A stretch of 64,000 nt of DNA from Lepas anatifera (Eukaryota > Arthropoda > Thecostraca > Lepadidae). Below are positions 34,601-46,600 of this stretch, piece after piece (within the stretch, counting starts at the first letter, position 1; every line of letters starts with the position of its first letter). The DNA lies in NCBI GenBank assembly GCA_034440635.1, contig JAOTON010001929.1, positions 186,001 to 250,000 of the forward strand, in the 5' to 3' direction. The position numbers and the translations under genes were made by a program. The notes beneath the pieces were generated by a model, which was given only the letters and a program-made list of their open reading frames with translations, did no database searches and had not been told where the DNA came from.

Positions 34601-37600
34601 TGCTGGCTCATCGAATGGTTTCGTTCCTCCGGAACCCACCGGCACAGGTACTGATAGCTAAACACCTGTTTTGTAACTCTAAAACTATGCACCTTGTCGG
34701 CATGCTCCCTTTTTAGATGTTCAAAAACGGTGCGCTCCGGTGCGGTGTTAATTGTGATCTGTTGTCTCAGCTGTGTGCCGGGTCCGCCCCGGCTCTCGTT
34801 CTAGCTGTCTCCCGTCCCGGCCATGAGACGGTCCTCTTCTGGCTGTGACCCGGTCCGTTCCGGCAGCGCGCACCTCACGGGAGCAGTTGGAGACGCTGTA
34901 CGAGGCGCGCGGTCACGAGGTGTCCCGTCTGCGCGCCGAGTTGGAGCGGCAGCGCACCGAGACTGCCGCCGAGGTGCGGGCCGTGCGGCACCGCGCCACG
35001 CTGGCCGAGGCGGACGTGCAGGGCCTGGAGGTCAGCCTGCAGCAGGCCCGCAGTCTGCTGGGTAAGTAGCTGCCGACGCTGCCTGACCACACTGGCCGGG
35101 GTGGACGTGCAGGGCCGTGAGGTCAGCCTGCAGCAGGCCCGCAGTCTGCTCGGTAAGTAGCTGCCGACGCTACCTGACCACACTGGCCGAGGTGGACGTG
35201 CAGGGCCGTGAGGTCAGCCTGCAGCAGGCCCGCAGTCTGCTGGGTAAGCATATCGTGTTGATGGCGTCTGACAACGCTGGCGTGTTTCTGTCACATGTTG
35301 TTTTGGGGGATCTGTTTTAGCAGTTAGTGAAACTTCATCACCATGATCCTGGCAATGAATTTGCTTAACCACTGGAGAGGTTGGCAATAGTTTGGTGCCA
35401 TTTGAGTGATGTGGGTCGATTTTTTTAGGCATCGGCATATGTGCGTTCATGTGGCAAGCTTGATTATGATAGAATTCGTTTTGAAGAGGAAAATGTGATA
35501 TGCATTTTTCGTCTTGGGTGAAATGTGTCTTTTGTTGTTTACACTGAATTTACACTGAATTGTATACTCTTTAAGCTAAGCTGCGTTCTTATATTACGAC
35601 GTCGAGGTATGACTTCACTCTGCTCTACAGTGGAGAAGGAAGAGCAGACAGCTAAGCTTACTGGAGAGATCGATTCTCTGAAGATCCAGCTTAAAGCATC
35701 TGATGACGCGAATAAGGAGGTGAGGGAAATGCGATAATGCTTGCTCTGGGTTCACACCCGAGCCCATTCACAGGTGGGATGTCAAGGAAGCGGAGGTAAT
35801 ATATCCACGCTCTTGTGTATTTGGTCACGATAACTCACACACGAACGCTCTGATTCCGCCTGTGCTACGTATGCTACCACTGTATTTGTAACTCCGCCTC
35901 CTGACGTCGCCGTGCCGGGCGCTCGGCAGCAAACGTCGCGTCTGAAGGCAGCCGAGGTAACGGTGGACAGCCTGGAGACGCAGCTGACGGAGCTGCGACG
36001 CTCCGACCAGCTGGCGCGCAGCCAGCAGCTGCACCAGCAGCTGGTGGACGGTCTTCAGCGGCGCCACCAGGACGAGCTGGCCGCGCAGCAGCAGCAGCTG
36101 ACGGCGCTGACCGTGCAGCTGGACGGCCAGGTACGCGCTGACCCGACACGGACAGACACTGACCGGACTCGGGCGGACGCTGTCGCGACGGGACGGACGC
36201 TGATCCGACACGGACGACACTGACCGGACTCGGACGGACGCTGTCGCGACAGAGCGGACACTGATCCGACCGGACGACACGACCGGACTCGGACGGACGT
36301 GTGGAAGGGACGGACACTGACCGTGCAGCTGGGCTTCCGGGTATGCGCTGACCCGAAACGGGCGGACGCTGACCCGATCCTGCCCCCAGGCTACCTTGAA
36401 GGGAGATACGCGAAAAAATTATTATTGTGGTTTCTTGCTATTTGAAAAATCCTTATTACGAAACTACCAATTATTTTTGTATCTTCGGCAAAATTTTGGG
36501 AGGCCACTCACTTATTATCGAAATAGGTTAACAGTTCCGGTAAAATGCTGAAACCTTCACCCATCACTTACTTTTCGAAAACTATTTAAAGTTGAAAAGC
36601 AATATTCTTTTTGTAATACAAATGTCTGTTCTCCTGTATTTGTATTTGAATTAATTTTAAAAAGCTTTTAAAAACTACAAAATGAATTTGTTTGCCCTAG
36701 AAACGGAAAAAACATAATTATTCAAGTCTTCAGCAGTTTCGTACCTCGGGTCTAGAGTCATTTTCTGCTTCAGCCCCAGGATGACAACTTTTGCGTCAGA
36801 TAGGTCACGTGACCCCGGTTTGAGAATTTCTAAGCTTCTGATTGGTTAATTGTGATTTCTTTTAAGCCCTATATTTCTGTTTCAAAAGAGTTTTGGAATG
36901 TTATTTTTGTAAAGTAATTTTTTTCTGTAGTAGTCCAGAGTTCTACATCACTGTTTATGATAGATATGACCTAATTCTTAGAGAAATTGATAGCCTTAGC
37001 TATGTGTACGTCATGTACTCCGATATGAGGTGTACCGGTAAAGTCGTCTAGAAATGTCAACTTTGAGAGCAATTTTAAGGCATTTGCAGGCCGAATTCGC
37101 AAAAATGAGAATAGGACTTCTGAAACAACTTTTTGTGACCGTTTGATCTAGCCAATAAAATTGTTTTCGCGTATCTCCCTTTAAAGGGAATGTGGCGCCT
37201 TTATAACGTGATGTTAACTGAGATAGCCAAGTTGTAAAGCATGCTGGAAACCCCGGTACTCTATATATAATTTGTCTAAAAATTCAAAATGTCCGTAGAG
37301 AAAAGCTAAAAACTACCTGAAATATACCCTACATGTACCCTAAGCAGTAGGCAACAGTTGTCAGCTGTTGGTGTGACGACATATGCTGACATCATGGTGA
37401 TTATCAGCAAATCGAAGCCCTTGAACCATATTGAATATGGTAGTTTTTTCCAGATCATGACATCCACATGCAGATATTTATTTCATTCCCTTGAGGGTCA
37501 TTTTAAAAATAAAGATATTGTGCTTATTGTACATATTTTAGAGAAATCATGGACGCTTCCATGATTTTAGGCTAAAAGTTCCCCTAATTACACTAAATTC

Positions 37601-40600
37601 CAGGATTCGACCAAGGTGCCACATTCCTTTTAAAGTGCACGTGGGTCCAAACTCTGTGCCAATGTAGGACCACCGTATATGCCATAATTTTTAGATCAAC
37701 TTTGTGTATGATATATAGCAATGATAATTAATTTGCCGTGCTAGGGTTCATGAAAAGAAAACTAAGATTAGTGGACTTCATGCAAAAATTTTCAGACTTC
37801 ATCAAGATTAAACTAAAAGCATCTCCCTGCAAGTGAACGTGACCCCATCCTCCCGAAACGAGGACAGATGATGGACTCTAAACAAAGAGGAATTGGAGTA
37901 TTCTTACCTACATGCAATCTGAGAGTCTTGCTAGCCTTTGGAGAAAAAAACACCAACATTAATTGTGAAACTATATTGATTTATTTTAAATATAGAAAAC
38001 AATTTGTTTAAGACCCAATGTTATGGCTCTTTCCATCCACTTGTATCATCATTTCACTCTATTTTTTGGCTTTTTTGTTTTGGCAGCAAACCCAACGAAC
38101 AATTCAAATAAATTGTAAAATAATTGAATGCTGAACTGAGTGAATTTTGTTGAAATGACAATGAAAATGAGACACGTACCTGCAACGTACCTGTTTTTAC
38201 GCCGTTCGCGTGGGCAAGGGAACTGAAAAGTGTCAGCAATTTTGCTTAGTTTACTTTCAACAAACGATAATGTTCATATGTACTTTTATCGGTCCAGTAT
38301 TGAAGTGTTGTTTTGATGGTCATTCTGAATTCACTTGGTAATAGGTTAACCTTTCCCTCGCCGTTTGTTTAGGATATTACGATATTATAGCTTTTTAAAA
38401 TGTTTGAATGTTTAATTATGCTTATGGCCTTTCGGGCATCAACAGAACCATGTAAAGCAATAACTATAAAACACCTCAAATGATCACATGTTACCCTCAG
38501 AAATATTCTAGTTTGTCTTGCCCAGCACGGCTTGGTGGAACCTGCGTGCTTTCTTTACAGTCTCCATCAGCAAATCGGGAGACCGCGTATTTCCAGACGT
38601 TTGATGTCCACGTCCCTTTGATACTGGCCTGAAAGTATTGCAGACTGACCCGCTGTTATCCGAACCTCGCAGAAGTCGCTGTCTGCGGACCTGCAGGCCA
38701 AGCTGACCGAGTCGGAGGAGGCGCGCCACCAGCTGACCGCTGATAAGGCTGACGTCATCAATCAGCTGACGGCGGGGCTGGAGTCGGCGCAGTCGCGCTG
38801 CCATCGGCTTATGCAGGGTGACGCGGCGCAGCTGCAGCAACAGCTGGCGGCGGAGCAGCAGCGACGGCAAGAGACGGAACACCAGCTGCAGACGGCTCAG
38901 GTACCGGTCAGGGGCCGGGCGGAGACGGAACAGCTGCGCGGCTGGTACCGGTCGGGAACACGGCGGCAGGGACGGAACGCTGCGACGGCTTACCGTCACG
39001 CGACGAACGCGCGCTCGGACGTCGAACACTGCGGCGAACGAACGCTGCGAGGCTCGGTACCGGTCGGAACACGGCGGCGGACGGAACGCTGCGACGTCGG
39101 TACCGGTCGGAACACGGCGGCGGAGACGGAACAGCTGCACGGCTCGATACCGGTCGGGAACACGGCGGCGGGACGGAACGCTGCACGGCTCAGGTACTGG
39201 TCGGAACACAGCGGTTGGAGACGGACAGCTGCAGACGGCTCAGGTACCGGTCAGGGAACACGGCGGCAGGAGACGGAACAGCTGCAGATGGCTCAGGTAC
39301 CGGTCAGGGAACACGGCGGCAGGAGACGGAACAGCTGCAGACGGCTCGTACCGGTCGGGAACACGGCGGCGGAGACGGAACGCTGCGACGGCTCGATACC
39401 GGTCGGACACGGCGGCGGAGACGGAACAGTGCGACGGTCGGTCTGGTCGGGAACACAGGGTTGGAGACGGAACAGCTGCAGACGGCTCAGGTACCGGTCA
39501 GGGAACACGGCGGCAGGAGACGGAACAGCTGCAGACGGCTCAGGTACCGGTCAGGGAACACGGCGGCAGGAGACGGAACAGCTGCAGACGGCTCAGGTAC
39601 CGGTCAGGGAACTCGGCTGTAGGAAGGGCAGTGGTACGGGGTCGGGTAACGCAGCAACAGGAAACGGCGGGAGTAAATTATCAAGGAACACGGCAGGTAC
39701 ACCGGGTTCGGGAACACGGCCAGGAAACGGAAGGGGCACGGGGCCAGGAGTCACGGCAGTAGGGGACGAGGGAGCAATAACTGCAGAGGGTGCCCGCATG
39801 ATTCAGGGGAGGGGGCGAAGGTGAACAATGGCAGAACAACGGCAGGGCATAGTGCTGGTGGTAGGTGCCATGAAAACGTGGTGGAAGGCAGATTGTTTTA
39901 TTCTAACTCACCCCCTCCGGGCCTGCCGCACCTAGCCCCTGCTGCGAAACCATCTGCCCCTTCTTTTTTAAATCCGTCTTTTGGAAGGAGCCAAAACAAA
40001 ATTTAAAACGGAAACAAGGTGATGTGTCCGACGAAGTCCATTCAGAAGTTCGTAGTTGTCGGAGAGCTGTTATTGATCAGAGCTCGCTGGATATAGGCCA
40101 CCGCCTAAAGTAAGTATAAGTCATGACCTTTCCCTCTGAAAATATATATAATAGACTGCAAAAATACGAAGAGAAAGATCAAAAATAATTTGAATACAAA
40201 CATGAAAAATTATGTATCGGGGATAAACCACGATACCTTAAAGGGTATAAGAGCCACAATCAAAGCTCACCTTATAAATCCTACCCTCAATCGATGCTTA
40301 TTAAGATAACTGATTAAGACAAGAAACTAGAAAACCTGATGTTGATGAAAAGCTTACCCGAAAAAGAGCCAACGCTAAAGTCATACAAAACGTGTCGCGG
40401 CTACTAGGCCAGCTAAACTTGGTGGAGTCTTAAAAGCTTCTAAACAGTGCGTGGGAACGACTTGAAGAGGTTTCATTGAAAAATATATACAGTGCTTCAT
40501 CTGGCATCTCTGGCTGGCTGATCAGGATTGCCCGATGTTTGTGTGCGTTGTGAGTTGCTCGCTGTTGTGTCTGTGTAACTGGGCTCCTGGAGCCGCCGAC

Positions 40601-43600
40601 GCGCGGGTGCCGGCCGTGACCTCTGACACCGTCCTCAGGAGCGGGCCGACAGCCTGCAGCGCGACCTGGAGGCCTGCGAGTCGGTGCTGCGGCTGGGTGT
40701 GGGTGAGGAGTCGGCCTCCTCCCCGCCGGCGCCGGCGCCGCAGAGGACCCGCTCCACTCCACTCCGGTCTCCGCCAGGTAAAACCGGCCACCAGTCACTG
40801 TCTCCGCGCCGCAGAAGGCAGGGTTCTATAGCCTGCTGGGAAGTGTATTTGTTTCAACCCAATGCTGTGGTACTTTTCTACAAGTTAGCTACCTCACTCC
40901 CGCCCCTTCCAATGAAAGTCTTTTGGTTTTATTACCAGAATGCTGTGAGTTCAATAGTCTTATGCCTGCACTATCTGAGCTTACCCGTGTTGTAGCTGGC
41001 CTGCATCATGTGGCTTTGGCTGAAGCCTTTCAGGAACTCAGCTATAACTGCAGTATGCTGGCATCTTATTCAAGGTAGGGGACGCGTTCCGTCCGATCCG
41101 TACAATGTTTCAACTGTTCTGAAATGTTGCTGCCGTCGCGTTCCTCTGAGATGCAGGCGATGTGTCTTTTCCACTGGTGCGTCTGTAGTGCGGCTGTGCC
41201 TGTCTCCTGCAGTAGCGCCGGTGGAGACACGGCGCCGTTCTCGCTCCGACGCGAGCTGACGCGAGCGCTGGAGAAGCGCGCGCGCGCCGCCAGGAGGTGG
41301 GGCGGCTGCGCTCCCAGCTGGAGAAGACCCAGCAGCAGCTGCGGGAGACACAGCCGCGCCTGCTGGAGCGGGAGGCGGAGGTGGCGGCGCTGAAGCAGCA
41401 GGTCGAGCCGTGCTGGTGGCGCCCAGCGACGGAGTGCCAGCATCGAATACTGATTCTGGTGTCGGCAGTTAGTATTACGGAGATGGCGATTGAAATGTTT
41501 GTCGGGCTGCATAATTTTCTGTCCGTTTTGTATTAAGTGCTGCTACACATTGTGGTACGAATAATCCATGAAATATCCGAAAAGGCTGACTTTCTTCGTC
41601 GTAAAATATATAATTGTGCCAGTTGTTTGTGCCAATCAGGAATGTGTCTGCTTTTCTTACCCTCATATTTTTAACTATATTTTTCCTCATCGAGATGTAA
41701 TTTCGGATCACACAAATCAGCCTTTGGTTCAGCCTTTTGTGCCTTTCCATACATCCAGCCTTGTTTCAGGCGTAGCTCTGTGTCCAGCCCATGTGGCGCA
41801 GCTGACCATCCAGCCCCGTATGTGATACAGCTACCCACTCGCCCTGTATTAGGACAGCTGTCTGTTCATCCTTGTTAGTGACCATTCGTATGTGATACAG
41901 CTACCCACTCGCCCTGTGTTAGACAGCTGTCTGTTCATCCTTGTGTGACAGCTGACCATTCAGCCCCGTATGTGATACAGTTACCCACTCGCCCTGTGTT
42001 AGACAGCTGTCTGTTCATCCTTGTTGCAGTGACCATCCCCGTATGTGATACAGCTACCCACTCAGCCCTGTGTTAGACAGCTGTCTGTTCATCCTTGTGT
42101 GACAGCTGACCATTCAGCTTCTTATGTGATACATTTACCCACTCGCCCTGTGTTAGACAGCTGTCTGTTCATCCTTGTGTGACAGCTAACCATTCAGCTT
42201 CTTATGTGATACAGCTACCCACTTAGCCCTGTGTTAGACAGCTGTCCATTCTGCCCCGTGTGTGACACATCCGTCCATTCTGCGCTGTGTGGACAGCTGT
42301 CCGTTCAGTCTCGTGTGTAATGTATCTGTGCCTTCAGCCCTGTGTTAGGCCGGGTGCGATATAGCCTAGATGCTGAAAGCGCCCTATAAACCCCAATTCA
42401 CACACCTGTGTTAGGCCCAACTGTCTTTTCAACCCCGTGTGTGACGCATGTCTATTCAGCCTTGTGTTAAACACAGCTGTCCGTTCAGCACCCGTTTGAT
42501 AGCTGTCCGTTCAGCCCCGTGTCACAGCAGCTGTCCATTCAGCCCCGTGTCACAGCTATCTGTTCAGTCCCGTGAATGATGCATCTGTCCATACAGCCCC
42601 GTGTCACAGCCATCTGTTCAGTCCGTGAATGATGCATCTGTCCATTCAGCCCGTGTCACACTATCTTTCGTCCTGAAGATGCATCTGTCCGCTCAGCCCG
42701 TGTGTATTTTCATCGTGAATGATGATCTGTCGCTCGTGTACAGTATTGTTAGTCGTGAATGATGATTTCGTTAGCCCGTGTACAGTATTGTTAGTCGTGA
42801 ATGATGATCTGTCCATTCACCATGTAAGTATTTTCATCCGTGAATGATGATCTGTCCGCTCAGCCCCGTGTCACAGCTATCTGTTCAGTCCGTGAATGAT
42901 GCATCTGTCCATTCAGCCCCGTGTCACAGCTATCTGTTCAGTCCCGTGAATGATGCATCTGTCCGCTCAGCCCCGTGTCACAGCTATCTGTTCAGTCCCG
43001 TGAATGATGCATCTTCCGTTCAGCCCCGTGTCACAGCTATCTGTTCAGTCCGTGAATGACGCATCTGTCCGCTCAGCCCCGTGTGAGACGCTGCTGCCGT
43101 CCGCGCAGGTGTCCCGGTCGACGTCCTCTGGCGCCGCCAGCGAGACAGCCGAACAGCTGCTGGAGACCCAGCGCCAGCTGCTGGCCGAACAGCAGAAGAG
43201 ACAGCTGGCTGAGGACCAGCTGCGTAAAATCCGCGCTGAGGGCGAGAAGGTACACAAGGTACGAACACAGCAGCTGGAGCCAGTCTCTTGATTCTCAACA
43301 TTTCACCGGCTTGGATGGTTGTTGATCATACCTAATCGACCTTTAATTGGGCATTGCGTTCGATGCGTTACTTTTGATTATTTTTATTTAGCGTTTCGTT
43401 TGGTTGATTATTTGGGTTTAGTGGCTCGTCAAAGTGTTTCGTTTGGTCTCCAGGTGGGAGACCACCTCCTGTGTTCTCTCTTGCCCGGTACCGCTCTAGG
43501 AAAGCTTTTGAACAACCCCAGAAAGCGTTCTTTTTTACATACAAGCTGTCAAAATGGGCCTTACACGGCATAAACCACCTTCCTGAACTCCAAAGGCCTG

Positions 43601-46600
43601 TTTGTGGACACCATGGGTCTGAAAATGTGGAAATAAATATTGTCCCCATCTTCAATCGCTCGAAGCAAAATGTAGCCTATTTTCTTACAATTTATGTTAT
43701 CATCAAAATAGAATCGCAGATCAAGTTGCGATCAACGGTGCCATCGTTAGAATTTATCACGTTACCTGCAAGGCAGTGGGAGGGGCTCAGGATTTAGACC
43801 AATCAAATTGTTGGAACCAGGTGGGAAATGATTCCCTCAAGGTGTGAACTAGGCCTTAAGGCCCTTTATGTTGAACTTAAAGTTGTGCGGAAATTTAACG
43901 GAGATAACTTGGGACAAAATTAAATGTGCCAAAATTGGTTTGTGGCCGTGCTCTACAAAACTACTATCTCACTTAAAAAAATGTTATTTAAGTGGGATCA
44001 CACCATTTAAGGGCCATAGTGCTAGTCACAAAATGATATCTTGTTTCACCTTGACCTCAAATTGCTGATGAAAAACACGGGCTTGAAAAGGTCATTAGCT
44101 GGTCATATTCTGCGAAAATTTCTGGGGGTGGGGAAAGAGGGTTCAGTGTGCCCAGACTTAAGGCAAGTGTGTCCTAAACTTTGGACAAAATGAATTATTC
44201 TAATATAAGAAAAAGGAATCTTCTTTACGGGCGTAAAGAAGAACAAGTTTCCCTGATCAGTGCATCGTGTTTGCCTATGTCGCCCGGTTTTGTCATGTTG
44301 TTCCGTGCACTGTGTTGGTTGGTAATTTACGGCGTTTCAGCGGCTAAGGCTTTATCGCTCCCCTTCACACTGTCCGACCCACCTCCACACACTGCCCGCC
44401 ACCTCCCCACACACTGGTCCGCCACCTCTCCACACACTGCCCGACCCCTGTCCACACACTGCCCGACCCCTCTTCACACACTGTCCGACCCCTCCCCACA
44501 CACTGTCCGGACCCCTCCCCACACACTGTCCGACCCCTCTCCACACAGTGACTGCCCGCCACCTCTCCACACACTGTCCGACCCCTCCCCACACACTGTC
44601 CGACCCCTCCCCACACACTGTCCGACCCCTCCCCACACACTGTCCGACCCCCTCTTCACTCACTGTCCAACCCCTCCCCACACACTGCCTGACCCCTCTC
44701 CAAACACTTCCGACCCCTGTCCACACACTGTCCGACCCCTGTCCACACACTGTCCAACCCCTATCCACACACTGACCGACCCCTCTCCACACACTGTCCG
44801 ACCCCTCCCCACACACTGTCCGACCCCTCTCCACACTGTCCGACCCCTCCCCACACACTGTCCGACCCCTCTTCCACACTGTCCGACCCCTCCCCACACA
44901 CTGTCCGACCCCTCCCCACACACTGTCCGACCACTCCTCACACACTGTCCGACCCTTCTCACACACTGTCCGACCCCTCCCCACACACTGCCCGACCCCT
45001 CTTCACTCACTGTCCGACCCCTCCCCACACACTGCCCGACCCCTCTCCACACACTGTCTGACCCCTCCCCACACACTGTCCGACCCCTCCCCACACACTG
45101 TCCGACCCCTCCCCACACACTGTCCGACCCTCTCTCCACACTGTCCGACCCCTCCCCACACACTGTCCGACCCTTCCCCACACACTGTTCGACCCCTCCC
45201 CACACACTGTCCGACCCCTCTCTACACACTGTCCGACCCCTCCCCACACACTCTCCGACCCCTCCCCACACACTGTCCGACCCCTCCCCACACACTGTCC
45301 GACCCCTCTCCACACACTGTCCGACCCCTCCCCACACACTGTCCGACCCCTCCCCACACACTGTCCGACCCCTCCCCACACACTGTCCGACCCCTCCCCA
45401 CACACTGTCCGACCCCTCCCCACACACTGTCCGACTCCTCCCCACACACTGTCCGACCCCTCTCCACACACTGTCCGACCCCTCCCCACACACTGTCCGA
45501 CCTCTCTCCACACACTGTCCGACCCCTCCCCTCACACTGTCCGACCCCTCCCCACACACTGTCCGACCCCTCCCCACACACTGTCCGACCTCTCTCCAAA
45601 CACTGTCCGACCCCTCCCCACACACTGTCCGACCCCTCTCCACACACTGTCCGACCCCTCCCCACACACTGTCCGACCCCTCTCCACACACTGTCCGACC
45701 CCTCCCCACACACTGTCCGAACCGTGCCCTCGGTGTGTGTCAGACGGCGGAGGAGCTGCGCCGGTGTCTGGCGGAGCAGGTGGAAGAGGCGGACCGCACC
45801 CGACTGCAGGCGGTGGAGGAGGTCCGCCAGGCCTGCCTGCAGCTGCACGACGACATGATGGACAAACTGCGCACCGAGAAGGTGGAGGAGTACGAGACCG
45901 AGCTGCTCAAACTCAGGTACCTGCGTGATTGTGGACTGTATTCGGCACGGTGGAGCAGTGCTAAAGGAAGGTGTGGGATCTGGCTCAAAAGCTTACCGTG
46001 CGAAATGTGCTGTTTTGTTTGAAGCACTAATTCAGTTGACTTTTAGTCAAGGTTAGAAATAGACGTTCGAAAAAATATCCGACCTATGTGTTTTGTTGCT
46101 TTTATAAGCGCTTTGAAGACTAATTAATTACTTTGGGAACAAAGTATGGTTAGTGGATGGGTATGCCCAAAAGAATGACTTGGTTGGGTCAGTAGAGAGA
46201 CCCGTTGGGCGTTTGTTAAGAGCGATGTTCTAGAGGAGGCCTCGGTGGTTTCAGACTGTAGAGGTCCTCCTCAGTCCACTGTAGCCCGCTCTCCTGCCGC
46301 GTCCACCGATCAGATGGACACGGAGCTTTACTAACTTCCCCGTGTGGTAGGGAGGAACTGTCTGCCACCCGGAGCGAGCTAGAAGAGGTGAAGGACCTGT
46401 ACGTGAAGGTCTGCCAGGAGAAAAACGAACAGGAGGCGGAGATGCAGACCGGTAAACAGAAGCCCTGTTCCAGCTGTCAGCACAGTTTTATCAGCAGGAC
46501 CTCTAGCATCTCCTCCAGAAAAGAAATATCAGCGCCACAATCGCCTCTGGTTTGAGCTAAGCAAAGGGAACTTCAACCTTTATACCAGTAAAAAATATTA

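Noticed and set aside
38811..39824. Over 300-codon open frames after exon 8
   Set aside because: Translations of the 53-bp array; frames drift through the repeat, and exon 8 has a proper donor at 38901.
44660..45848. Long minus-strand open frames rich in GRGRTVCGEGSD
   Set aside because: Complement of the same 22-bp minisatellite; periodic translation, no family.
44181..46022. 613-codon open frame
   Set aside because: It is produced by the 22-bp repeat, which lacks stops in several frames on both strands. Only its last part (exon 12) is coding.
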